A stretch of 38,609 nt of DNA from Zygnema cylindricum (GCA_037447655.1 JBBHKE010002991.1:35157-73765); one strand, 5' to 3'; shown: positions 11,247-20,531, numbered from the stretch's first letter. Translations and numbers: made by a program. The notes: generated by a model from the letters alone, not told the origin.

Positions 11247-11251
11247 CAAAC

Positions 11252-11944
11252 CAATACAGACGATAGTTAGAATATTGCCGATCTCTTTCGTTTCCTCCAT
11301 CCTAATTTTTTTGTTGCTTCTGAATGTGGATGCAATTTAAATAGTATATATTTTTTTCTGTTATAAATCATAATTATAAAGTATGCTCATCTTTTTTTTT
11401 CATAAAAATTAAAAATTCCATGGACAAAGCCATATGAAACAATTCCTGACTAATTCAAAGGTAGTCAACATTAACATAATTTTCTATCCACACTATTTCA
11501 CGCTTCATGGGTATACTGTGTTTTCCGTGATTTATCTGTACACTTTCTTGTCGTGGGGGAAATATGACCCATTTTAGTAAAACAAAACTGGAGCGTGTCC
11601 ACATTTTTTATGATGTTCGATATTCAATTCAAATTTTTTGTCAATGTAAAATACTTCCTTCTGTTTCCATATCGCAAAATAGTCGGAAAACTCTATACAT
11701 TCATTTCATCCTGGTGAAATTAGGTCCATTTTTGTAAATTTTAAACCAAAATTTTGTATGGAAACCTAAAATTCCTCTTTACAACCATTTTAAGAAGGTG
11801 ACTTATACTAATTCTATTTCATGTTGTGAATAAAAATAAAATCCTGCCGATCGGATAAATCTCTTACAAAGTTACCACGACTTTGCATGACAAACAAAAA
11901 ATTAAATAAAATCTTAATACAATGTACACCAATTAATGTAATCC
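11252..11944. other. AT-rich DNA, nothing recognised
   Basis: About 700 bp with no open frame of note and no clear repeat. Confidence 0.5.
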
Positions 11945-12113
11945 AAGGTAAGTAATCATACTAGGAAAATAAAGTAGTTGTACTTGGTATAAAATTACAC
12001 TAGGTAAGTAATTTGTACTAGATAAGTAATTGTACTAGGTCAATAGTTGTTCTTGGTAAGTAATTGTATTAGTTGTTCTTGGTAAGTAATTGTACTAGGT
12101 AGGTAATTGTACC
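11945..12113 (+). repeat. 17-18-bp minisatellite, about 9 units
   Basis: Variants of AGGTAAGTAATTGTACT repeated with substitutions and one shortened unit. The unit contains GTAAGT, identical to a strong 5' splice site, but nothing suggests exons here. Confidence 0.75.
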
Positions 12114-12436
12114 ACGAGAGTGGCCATTGGGAGGGTGACACGTGTATAGAGACCGTACTGCTCAAACTGAAGGCTACCTTGCCGGGATATGCGGACAAAT
12201 ATCCGTTCAACACGTGGACAGGAAAAAATTGTCCGGAAGATTTGGCTACTTCACTTCAATGGAAACAAATTCTTTGCTATAGTTCCGGAAGAGTGGCTAG
12301 AGTGTAAGTAATGTAGGGAGAGAGGGGCCAGAGGGACGGATAGAGGGAGAGGAGAGGAGCAGAGATTTTCCGATGACGTTGTCAGTGGAAGCTCGTACTT
12401 TACTTTAATTTCGGAAGTGTGGCTCAAGGTGGGAGG
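12114..12436. other. No gene supported
   Basis: A 66-codon frame (12107-12307) has ordinary composition but no motif. Similar phrases recur (TTCCGGAAGAGTGGCT near 12280, TTTCGGAAGTGTGGCT near 12410), suggesting an old internal duplication. Confidence 0.35.
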
Positions 12437-12869
12437 TGTAATGATCGATACACACAAGGGTAGAAGAAAGATAGAATATGGTGCGGAAGTAAGAGACAGG
12501 AAGAAGAAGACACTCTAGCAAAAGACATATATTTCACTGGAAGTTTCCCCTCTTACAAAAGATTATACTTTTCTCCCAAACGACTAAGTCCTAAATACTC
12601 TCTCTCACGAAACATCAAGTACTACGAATCGTACGCGGTACCCACAGTACACTGACGCACCAATCAAATAGTAGTACTTGCGAAACTACATAAGGTACGC
12701 GGTACTGCACGAAACAATTATACCGCGGTACAAAGCTAAAGTTCTACGCACGCGAAATCAAACCATACTATATTAAAACAAACCAATCACACCACGCCAC
12801 ACGTAACAACATATAATTATATTACGACGCTCAACATAAATGAGATGTCATTTCACAAAGAACCTAACA
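12437..12869. mobile_element. Possible solo LTR, about 433 bp
   Basis: Starts TGTAATGATC and ends CCTAACA, so it has TG...CA ends on either strand. On the minus strand it is preceded by AGAGAGGGGAAT, a good polypurine tract, immediately before TGTTAGG. On the plus strand GGTGGGAGG precedes it. No target duplication and no second copy are visible, so the call is tentative. Confidence 0.3.
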
Positions 12870-13172
12870 ATTCCCCTCTCTTTGTGAAATCCCCTTTCAA
12901 ACTGAAAATAAACCTAATTTAGGTCGTCCACCTAAAAGTACGTCATAAACTGCCGCCTTAGGGTGAACCTCCATCAGGCAAAAAGTGAGGTTCATTACTG
13001 GAAAAAGTACATTTCCGTACGTGTCCAGCTCATTTTCGTACATGGCCGTACTGTTTTATTTTTATTTTTTTAAACATCATTACTGTCGGCGCGTCAAGAT
13101 TCTCCAAACTTCTGGGAGACAACGTCGACCGTCCGATTACTTTTTTTTCAAAGCAAGCAGTCAAGTCGTCAT

Positions 13173-13213
13173 GTGATTAATGACTCTCCTCAGGGAGGAG
13201 AGTCATCAATCAC
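13173..13213. repeat. Strong hairpin, 19-bp arms and 3-nt loop
   Basis: Arms pair with one mismatch: GTGATTAATGACTCTCCTC, loop AGG, then GAGGAGAGTCATCAATCAC. A second hairpin (13217-13237, 9-bp arms, one mismatch) follows directly, and the copia LTR begins two bases later at 13240. Confidence 0.9.
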
Positions 13214-13702
13214 CGGACGTGTAAAACGTTTACGCGTGGTGTAACTCTGAGACCTCCATAGGATCTCAGAGTAGGTAGCTCACACGAAGCCTCTAGGATA
13301 ACCCTGACCCCTTTATGTTTCAGCAAGAATAACTGCCACCCTAGCAGACAAAACGTCTGACCACCTTCATCCTTGTAAAGGCAAGACTCCCCTGAGTCTA
13401 TAGCAAAAAGAATCTCTGAATTTGCTCCCTTGAGCAGTAAGTTATGAAGGGTCAAAGTTGACCTTTTGTATAGAAGCTCTCTGGGAGAGAGGGTCCAATT
13501 TATCAAATTTTTCTAAGTCCTATCTCTCTATAAACTCTATCTACTGAAGTACGGCACCAATCATAATAGTGTATCGTACATAAGGTACAAGTGCCGATGT
13601 ACTTTATGTACGGATATTGTACGACATGGCCAACAAGTCGACCATGCCATTTTTGGATTCGTTCTTGGAATCCCAGGAGATGTCGCAATCCAATGTGATT
13701 TT

Positions 13703-13728
13703 GCCACGTGGCAATTGATGTGACGTCA
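13703..13728. promoter_or_regulatory. G-box/ABRE-like and TGACGTCA sites in LTR
   Basis: GCCACGTGGC (13703-13712) and TGACGTCA (13721-13728) are perfect palindromes with ACGT cores, typical bZIP-factor sites in plants. Both are repeated in the other LTR (19081-19090 and 19099-19106). Their place upstream of the likely transcript start fits a U3 promoter role; this is inference. Confidence 0.45.
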
Positions 13729-13996
13729 ACCGCAAACCGCCGAAAACCTATTCCACGATCTCGGCATGCTTCGTGGCCGTCCGATTAAGCCGGATTACAA
13801 TCGTGACCGTCATAAATACTTCCGCAGTATTTGTTTCGCTTTCTAAACAAAATGCGCAGTATTCGTTTCGGATGTTTCGTATGCCGTACTTTACAAACTG
13901 TGTCTATGATTAAAGATCCGTTAAATGAAATAGACTACGTGTTAACATTTAAATACCTATCAAACTATATATCTTCAAGCAAGATGGCAGACTAAA

Positions 13997-14059
13997 TGGC
14001 TAAGGCTACATTTAAGTTGACGGGCGGTAGGTAGCAGGTTCAAACCCTAGGTCCGTCAA
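13997..14059 (+). other. Antisense tRNA-like motif in LTR (A-box/B-box geometry)
   Basis: On the strand opposite to the element: an A-box-like TGGCTAAGGC (13997-14006), then TTGACGG (14017-14023), a B-box GGTTCAAACCC (14037-14047) and the pairing strand CCGTCAA (14053-14059). The second LTR keeps the stem and B-box (19394-19436). The arrangement resembles the T arm closed by an acceptor stem, and the A-to-B spacing of 40 nt is near that of tRNA genes. Confidence 0.4.
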
Positions 14060-14267
14060 TTTACATTTTGGTAAATCTACCAAAATCTACAACCCGTAAC
14101 TCTATCTCTAATCAGCATAGGCAGCCATGGCTCTAGCTCCCTCTTCAACCTTCAGTGACTGCGACAAGTGTGGGAGCTGAAGAGAGAAGTTAGAGGCAGA
14201 CTGCCTCGGCTTCTTTTCTGCATTTTGCAAAACCTAGAAAATACTAAAATAACCTTTTATTTCTACA

Positions 14268-14278
14268 CTCCTCTTATT
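14268..14278 (-). other. Polypurine tract of copia element 1
   Basis: In element orientation AATAAGAGGAG directly precedes the 3' LTR start TGTAGAAAT. This is the expected plus-strand primer site, matched by AATAAGGGGAG at 30211-30221 and AATAAAGGGAG at 32541-32551. Confidence 0.8.
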
Positions 14279-14280
14279 TT

Positions 14281-14912
14281 CTAGTCACTCTTTATTTTAA
14301 GACCACACTTCTCCTGACAGAAAATTAGTTTAGGGGAAGGAACAGGTTTGGTCATCATATCAGCTACCATTTCACTATCTGGTTTATACTCCAAACTGAT
14401 TATCTTGTTTTCTACTTTCTCCCTAACAAAGCTAAGCCTAATGTCTATGTGTTTGGCTTTAAAGTGATGTTTAGGATTGGCAGAAATGGCAATGTCAGCG
14501 TGATTATCACAAAACACTTTTTGGACACCACTCTTAAGTTGACTAAGCTCACCAAGCAAAGACTTGACCCACATTAATTCTTTTACAGCAGAGCAAGAAG
14601 CCATGTACTCAGCCTCCATGATGGATTGAGCAATGACCTTTTGTTGCTTGCTGCTTCAGCAGCAAGCCCCATCACCCACATAGAATACATATCCAGATGT
14701 GCATCTCCTCATAGGAGCATCCCCATAGTTGGCATCACTCCAAGTGGTGATGTCAGTATTTTTCCCACCCAAATGCAACCATAGATCCCTAGTTCCTATG
14801 AGATATCTAAGGACTCTCTTAGCTGCCTCCCAATCTTTCTTAGTGGGAGCATTCAGACTTCTACTTAGTACTCCTACAGCTGTGGCTATGTCCGACGGGT
14901 ACAATTCATAAA
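14281..14912 (-). pseudogene. Copia element 1 RNase H domain, broken
   Basis: Encodes the RNase H end of the polyprotein, which degrades the RNA of the RNA-DNA hybrid during reverse transcription. Recognisable blocks are TRPDxA-like sequence, TTWSDANYGDAP, the MEAEYMA block with its catalytic-type Glu, HHFKAKHIDIR and a MVADMMTKPVPSPK end block, which is the standard Ty1/copia C-terminus. One frameshift lies near 14895, just after the stop that ends the RT frame, and a TGA at 14656-14658 replaces the Trp present in the related copy near 29830. The frame ends at 14281, just before the purine tract. Confidence 0.9.
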
Positions 14913-16130
14913 TTATATTAGGCTGCCCACTACTTGTCTATAAGGGATGGTCTGCATAAATCTTTTCTCTTCCGGGCTTACCTCATCATCTAAGATTATA
15001 ACTACCTCTTTCTCACTCCCCTCACTTCCCTTCTTTAAATCCATAGGAGTGGTACAACTATTAGCCTTGTCCATTTGGAATTTTTCTAACATGTTTCCAA
15101 TGGCCTCTTTTTGAGTTAATCTGATTATCTTTCTCTCTCTGTCCCTTTCTACCTGAATTTCCAAAATATACCTTGCTTCTCCCATATCCTTCATCTCAAA
15201 TCTTTCTTTTAAATCATTTTTCAACTTATTTATTTTATCCATAGATTTACTTAAAACAAGCAAATCATCGACATAAATTGCAATAAAAATAATTCCTTCC
15301 TCATCTTCAAACAAATATATAGAGTGATCTGAGCTGATCCGAATATATCCCAAACCTGTAAGAAACTCATCAAGCTTCTTGTTCCATTGCCAGGGCGCCT
15401 GTTTCAGCCCATACAAAGATTTGATCAATCGGCATACCTTGCTTTCCTCCTCTTGCTCCACAAATCCTTCGGGCTGTCGCATAAAAATTTCCTCTTCCAA
15501 CTCTCCATGTAGGAAGGCCGTCTTGATGTTCATCTGATGCACTTCCATGTCTTCTGCTGCCGCCATACTGAGAAGTATCCGAACTGAAGGAAACCTAACG
15601 ACCGGAGCAAAAGTCTCCTCGTAGTCAATTCCCTCTTTCTGGGTAAATCCCTTCGCCACTAACCGAGCCTTGTAGCGCTCAATGGTGTTATCCGGGTTGA
15701 GTTTCAGCTTAAATACCCACTTACACCCAATTGGCTTCCTGTCAAGAGGACAATCCACCAATTCCCATGTATCGGCCGCCATAATTGAGGCCGTCTCCTC
15801 ATTTATGGCTTTTTTCCACCGGTTTCTTTCAAGACAAGTCATTTCCTCATTATAAGTTTGAGGTTCATCAGGGTGAAACAGTTTGGTTACCTTATTGTTA
15901 ACTTGTCTCTCTTGCAGTCTTTTGCTGCTTCTTCTTCCTCCCTCAAACTCGGTTGCCGGAATAGATGGTTCTCTTGGATTTTTCCGAATTGTTTCTACTT
16001 CTCCCCTATCCCTTGATTCCGGGTCGATTTCCACCACGTCTTCCGCTTCGGTTGGAGTTAATACAAAGGGTTCCACATTTGGGTCCTTCTCGGTCTGATC
16101 CGTACCTGCAAGATCATCATCTTCTTGAAA
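14913..16130 (-). pseudogene. Copia element 1 reverse transcriptase
   Basis: About 387 codons open from the Met at 16076, continuous in frame with the integrase tail upstream except for a TGA at 16131-16133. It begins with the integrase-RT linker, then the Ty1/copia RT opening (EERNRWKKAI-like, TWELV, GCKWVFKLK), ARLVAKGFTQ, the motif-A block near residue 185, SLYGLKQAPWQW and YVDD (encoded 15264-15275, about residue 268). In motif A the first catalytic Asp is replaced by Asn (codon AAC at 15528-15530), while the copy at 28958-28960 has Asp. With that change the polymerase would be inactive. The frame ends at a TAA (14913-14915) where related copies have Tyr. Confidence 0.95.
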
Positions 16131-17215
16131 TCATGGATAGTTAGGAAGCTCAAAGTCATCAGAATTTTCTGACTCAAATCTGATCTTGACTGTCCTTGTA
16201 TGCTTAAAGGGATCAATAGATTTTCCTTCATCCATAACCACTAGATGCTTCACTAGAATAATATCCTCTCTTTTAAGATCATAGACTCTATATCCTCTTA
16301 CATCTTCATCATATCCTAGTAGATATCCTGGTTTTCCTTTTGGTTCTAACTTCCAGTTTGACCGATCTGTGTCTAAACTGAACACTTGACTACCGAAAAC
16401 CTTTAAGTGTGAAACATCTGGTTTTCGGCCTGTCCATCTCTCATAAGGTGTTTGGCCTTTTACTGCTGAAGTAACAACTCTATTTTTGAGATAATTTGCA
16501 CAGTTCATTGCTTCAGCCCAAAACTTCTTTCCTATCTTCTTATCGGACAGCATACTCCTAGCACTATCACTCAGTGTTCTATTTAATCTTTCAGCTACAC
16601 CATTCTGCTCAGGATTTTCAGGAACTGTCTTTTGGTGTTGCACTCCATCTTCTCTCAAAAAATCCTCAAACTGGTTAGAGGTATACTCTCCACCATTGTC
16701 ACTCCTTACTCTCTTGATTGAGGTTTCATGGAGTTTTTCACTCCATGCTTTATATTGTTTAAAACATTCCTGAGCCTTTGACTTATTTTTCAAAAAATAC
16801 ACTCTAAAATACCGAGACCAATCATCGGTGATAGCAATCATAAATCTCTTCCCCCCGGGTGATGGCACTCTGGCAGGCCCCAAATATCTGTGTGTACTAA
16901 ATCTAGAATCTTTTCTCCCTTATAGGTGGCAGTTTTTGGGAAGGGCAACCTGTGTGCTTTACCTTGAGAACATCCACTACAATCACTTAGATTCTCACTT
17001 TCACCGAACTGAATCCCTTCCACTACTCCCATCTATTTCATCTCTCTTAACTTATCTAGATTCACATGCCCAAGCCTCTTATGCCACAACATTTTATCAT
17101 GAACATCAGCATAATAAAGTTTCTTCTTTTCATTGCTTAAAATCAGCCTAAACATCCCTTGGCTACCTTTTTCAGCAGTGAAATAAACTTCCTCCTCAAA
17201 GCTAGCAGTTAAGAC
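16131..17215 (-). pseudogene. Copia element 1 integrase region
   Basis: Covers the gag-pre-integrase zinc-binding segment (WHKRLGHVN, then CSGC about 40 residues on) and the integrase core that joins element DNA to the host chromosome. The DDE triad is visible as HTD near 16912, SDNGGEYTS near 16700 and NGVAERLNR near 16600. The C-terminal part has the copia-type LKVFGSQVF and PGYLLGYDE blocks. Breaks: TAG at 17033-17035, a one-base frameshift near 16870 between HTDIWG and the following block, and TGA at 16131-16133 closing the segment. A TGA at 17216-17218 separates it from gag-protease; all other joins are in frame, so gag and pol were one ORF. Confidence 0.93.
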
Positions 17216-18637
17216 TCATTTCCTAGTGCTAGTATCAAAACCCTTATCCTCTAAAACAGACGTAGAGATGAGGTTTTTGTTCAGCTCCAGAATAAACAAC
17301 ACATCGGAGAATGTAACTATAGATGTCTTTCCTTCTACTAACACTTTTAAATCAACCGATCCTACAAGAGTAGTAGTGACTATCCTCCCATCCTCGTACT
17401 CTATCTCTGCGGTGGGAATCTTTCGTATCTTAGTGAACAGGTGTTTATCTTTACACATGTGCATGGATGCTCCTGAATCTACAATCCAGCCTGCTTCACC
17501 TTTCAATCCACCGAAAGCACATTTCTGTTTTCGTGGAATTTCGACCTCGTTTTTTGTTTCGAACTCCTCATCCAATAGGAGTTCATCGTCCTCGTCCTCG
17601 GATTCCGCCTCATGTACCCGCGTCACAAGGGCCTTTTTCTTTCCTCTCGCGGGTCCACCATTCTGCCCCTCCTTTAACCGTAGCTCGGTTAACTTAGTGC
17701 ATTCAGCCATATAGTGCCCGGGTTTCTTACAAAAATGGCACAGTCCCTTAGGAGTCCTTGGTCCGAACTCCTCGGTCTGATTTTTATGCCCCTCCCCTCG
17801 ATAATTTCCAACCTGTTTTCTGGAATCATTGTTTCGCCAATCGGTCCCGGCTGTTAAAGCTTGCCCACTCTTTCCTCCCTTTCGGATCTCAATTGTATTC
17901 TCGCGAACGAGAATTATCCCTACCACTGAATTCCAAATCCACCTTGAGTCCGCCAAGTCCTGCACACGATTGACTATGTTCTCGAACTCCTCGGGTAACT
18001 TCATCAGTAAACAGTTAACCTTTTCCTTTTCACTAAATACTTTTCCAGCACTTTCTAGTTCCATGAAAAGTGTAGCAAGCTCATTGCAAAAATCCAACAT
18101 GTTCCCCCCTTTGTATACATACTCCTTAATTTTCTGATCAGCCAACTGTTGTTGCTGAATCGTACCACTTCGATACATCTCTATGAGAGCCATCCAAAGA
18201 TCGGATGCCCTCTCTACTTGCAAATGGGGAGATGCAAGCCCTTCAGTAAGATGGCGGAGGATGAAGTGCTTAGCCGCCATATTGTTGTAGTCCCACGTAT
18301 CGATATCATTCTCCTCGTTCCTCGGAATAGGTGACATGAATGCCGAACCGACTGCTATTGGTGTGACCGTCTCCTTCTCTTTGCCTTTGTCCACCACCTC
18401 TCCTTCCTTTGTCTCCTCCGTTGAAGATGAATCTGCATCTTTAGTGAATTTTCCTCCTGTAAACCCTGGAGGTATCCCAAGACTGGATGGACGCCTCACC
18501 CGTCCACTCACTATTCCCCAAAACCGTTTCTCACATAGAGCTCCTGTCATCATACTTTCCCAGTATATGAAGCCAGTTCCATTGAATATGGGCACCCTAG
18601 ATTGTGGGCCCATAACCTGTAACTCTAAGACCTCCAT
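17216..18637 (-). pseudogene. Copia element 1 gag and protease
   Basis: A 473-codon open frame. Residues about 170-240 match the copia-type gag domain (LxxKLPEEFENI-like). A CCHC zinc knuckle CHFCKKPGHYMAEC lies at about residues 298-311 and an aspartic protease DSGAS active site at about 386-390. An acidic linker separates the two. Gag packages element RNA and the protease matures the polyprotein. The first Met (18635-18637) is inside the 5' LTR, 20 bp from its end, and the frame continues through the primer-binding site; a second Met is supplied by the primer-site ATG itself. The frame ends at a TGA where a related copy has Arg. Confidence 0.93.
18605..18617 (-). promoter_or_regulatory. Primer-binding site matching the tRNA-iMet anticodon region
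   Basis: In element orientation GGTTATGGGCCCA directly follows the LTR. It is complementary to the anticodon stem-loop of eukaryotic initiator tRNA-Met (TGGGCCCATAACC), not to a tRNA 3' end. Drosophila copia is known to prime from a cleaved initiator tRNA half in this way. The same 13 bases follow the LTR at 36654-36666. Confidence 0.85.
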
Positions 18638-19644
18638 AGGACCTCAGAGTAGGCAGCTCACACGAAGCCTCTAGGATAACCCTGACCCCTTTGTGTTTCA
18701 GCAAGAATAACTGCCACCCTAGCAGACAAAACGTCTGACCACCTTCATCCTTGTAAAGGCAAGACTCCCCTGAGTCTATAGCAAAAAGAGTCTCTGAATT
18801 TGCTCCCTTGAGCAGTAAGTTATGAAGGGTCAAAGTTGACCTTTTGTATAGAAGCTCTCTGGGAGAGAGGGTCCAATCTATCAAATTTTTCTAAGTCCTA
18901 TCTCTCTCTAAACTCTATCTACTGAAGCACGGCACCAATCATAATAGTGTATCGTACATAAGGTACAAATGCCGATGTACTTTATGCACGGATATTGTAC
19001 GACATGGCCAACAAGTCGACCATGCCATTTTTGGATTCGTTCTTGGAATCCCAGGAGATGTCGCAATCCAATGTGATTTTGCCACGTGGCGATTGATGTG
19101 ACGTCAACCGCAAACCGCCGAAAACCTATTCCACGATCTCGGCATGCTTCGTGGCCGTCCGATTAAGCCGGATTACAATCGTGACCGTCATAAATACTTC
19201 CGCAGTATTTGTTTCGCTTTCTAAACAAAATGCGCAGTATTCGTTTCGGATGTTTCGTACGCCGTACTTTACAAACTCTGTCTATGTTTAAAGATCCGTT
19301 AAATGAAATAGACTACGTGTTAACATTTAAATACCTATCAAACTATATATCTTGAAGTATGATGACAGACTAAATGGCTGGTTACAGGCTAAGTTGACGG
19401 GCGGTAGGTAGCAGGTTCAAACCCTAGGTCCGTCAATTTACATTTTGGTAAATCTACCAAAATCTACAACCCGTAACTCTATCTCTAATCAGCATAGGCA
19501 GCCATGGCTCTAGCTCCCTCTTCAACCTTCAGTGACTACGACAAGTGTGGGAGCTGAAGAGAGAAGTTAGAGGCAGACTGCCTCGGCTTCTTTTCTGCAT
19601 TTTGCAAAACCTAGAAAATACTAAAATAACCTTTTATTTCTACA
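18618..19644 (-). repeat. 5' LTR of copia element 1
   Basis: 1,027 bp with the same ends as the 3' LTR. Most differences are transitions, plus a small rearranged patch of about 13 bp near 19380 beside the tRNA-like motif. Twin hairpins lie at 18763-18813. Confidence 0.95.
19081..19106. promoter_or_regulatory. G-box/ABRE-like and TGACGTCA sites, 5' LTR
   Basis: GCCACGTGGC (19081-19090) and TGACGTCA (19099-19106), identical in motif and spacing to the 3' LTR pair. Related copies keep CACGTG at 30806-30811 and 33139-33144. In this 5' position they could control element transcription. Confidence 0.5.
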
Positions 19645-19822
19645 AAGGTGACGTACGAGCTGCGCGCCATCGGACATTTGCCACGCGCCTTCGGACAGGC
19701 AGGAATCAGATCCGACGAAAACCAGCACAAAAAGTTTGTTGAAGAATGTGTCGTGACGCCTCCACCACCATCCATCATCATTCGGAATTTGTTGCGCCTG
19801 GATTGTAGAAATTGTAGAAAGA

Positions 19823-19990
19823 ACGTAGAAATTGTACACCGTTAGTAGAACGACAAAATAGGTACGTAGAAATTGTACACCGTTAGTACAACGACAAAAC
19901 AGGCACGTAGAAATTGTACACCGTTATTACAACGACAAAACAGGAACGTAGAAATCGTACACTGTTAGTACAACGACAAAACAGGAACGT
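19823..19990 (+). repeat. 41-bp tandem repeat, 4 units
   Basis: Units start at 19823, 19864, 19905 and 19946 with a partial fifth at 19987. Each begins ACGTAGAAATTGTACACCGT and contains ACGACAAAA. The period is exactly 41 bp throughout, with few substitutions, so the array is fairly young. Confidence 0.93.
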
Positions 19991-20531
19991 ACAAAATGTC
20001 CATTCCCGTAATTTTATTTTGCGGCTGGCTGTACGGCTACGACTTTAGATATTTCGCTTTTGGAATCTTTGACGAATTTCGCCGTAGAACAAAGAATCTA
20101 CGTGCATCCAATCAAAAGAAAGCACGCACGCAATAGATTCATTGCTGACACCACCTGATGGAGAAGTGGCCTAAATATTACAGTAATCATATCCGTACGA
20201 TTACTCTCGGCGCCTAATGGAGAAATGGCCTTAGTCAACATATCAAGCATCTCTTTGATCCACACAGACTCCTTCGCAGTATGACACGCAGACATGTATT
20301 CTGATTCTGTGGAGATTAGCGCGACCGTAGGTTGGAGTCGCGAACTCCAAGATACTGCCGCGCCGTCCAAAATGAATGCGTACCCTGACGTGGATTTTCC
20401 ATTGTCGAAATCTCCACCCCAATCTGCGTCGCAATAACCGATACACTGCAAAGAGTCCCTTTTGGACGCATATACCAAGCCAAAGTCGATTGTACCAGCC
20501 AAATAGCGAAATATCCGTTTTACTGCCTCCC

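Larger units (their letters stand above)
8930..11251 (+). mobile_element. Small non-coding LTR retrotransposon with 5-bp target duplication
   Basis: Two direct repeats (8935-9540 and 10566-11246) begin TGTTGG and surround a ~1.0-kb internal region. The pentamer CAAAC occurs at 8930-8934 and 11247-11251, as expected of a target-site duplication. The 5' copy ends AAACA; the 3' copy ends AAAC and seems to lack the last base. Just inside the 5' repeat, GGTTACGCGCCCA (9544-9556) matches the copia primer-binding site GGTTATGGGCCCA at 11 of 13 positions. A purine run GTGGGAG ends at 10565, directly before the 3' LTR. The interior shows no gag or pol motif on either strand, so it would depend on another element. 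Strand is assigned from the primer site and purine tract. Confidence 0.65.
13240..14267 (-). repeat. 3' LTR of copia element 1
   Basis: 1,028 bp; in element orientation starts TGTAGAAAT and ends GAGTTACA. Carries the twin hairpins (13385-13435), G-box and TGACGTCA motifs, and the tRNA-like structure (13997-14059) described separately. Confidence 0.95.
13240..19644 (-). mobile_element. Copia element 1: near full-length Ty1/copia retrotransposon, disabled
   Basis: A 6.4-kb element read on the minus strand: 5' LTR (18618-19644), primer-binding site, gag, protease, integrase, reverse transcriptase, RNase H, purine tract and 3' LTR (13240-14267). Integrase upstream of reverse transcriptase is the Ty1/copia (Pseudoviridae-type) order. 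The LTRs differ at about 25 of ~1,030 positions by eye, so the insertion is not very old, yet the coding region carries about five in-frame stops and two frameshifts. Flanking pentamers (CGTGG left, AAGGT right) do not match, so no target duplication is visible. Confidence 0.95.

Noticed and set aside
11945-12113. Series of splice donors (GTAAGT)
   Set aside because: The motif is part of a tandem repeat unit and no exons flank it.
12107-12307. 66-codon gene after the minisatellite
   Set aside because: Starts in the repeat, lacks motifs and could be chance.
13997-14059. A true tRNA gene
   Set aside because: A-box and B-box spacing is close, but no complete cloverleaf can be drawn: the closing stem lies between the boxes, not before the A-box.
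16828-18674. Plus-strand frames across the copia region
   Set aside because: Antisense shadows of the minus-strand gag-integrase coding sequence.
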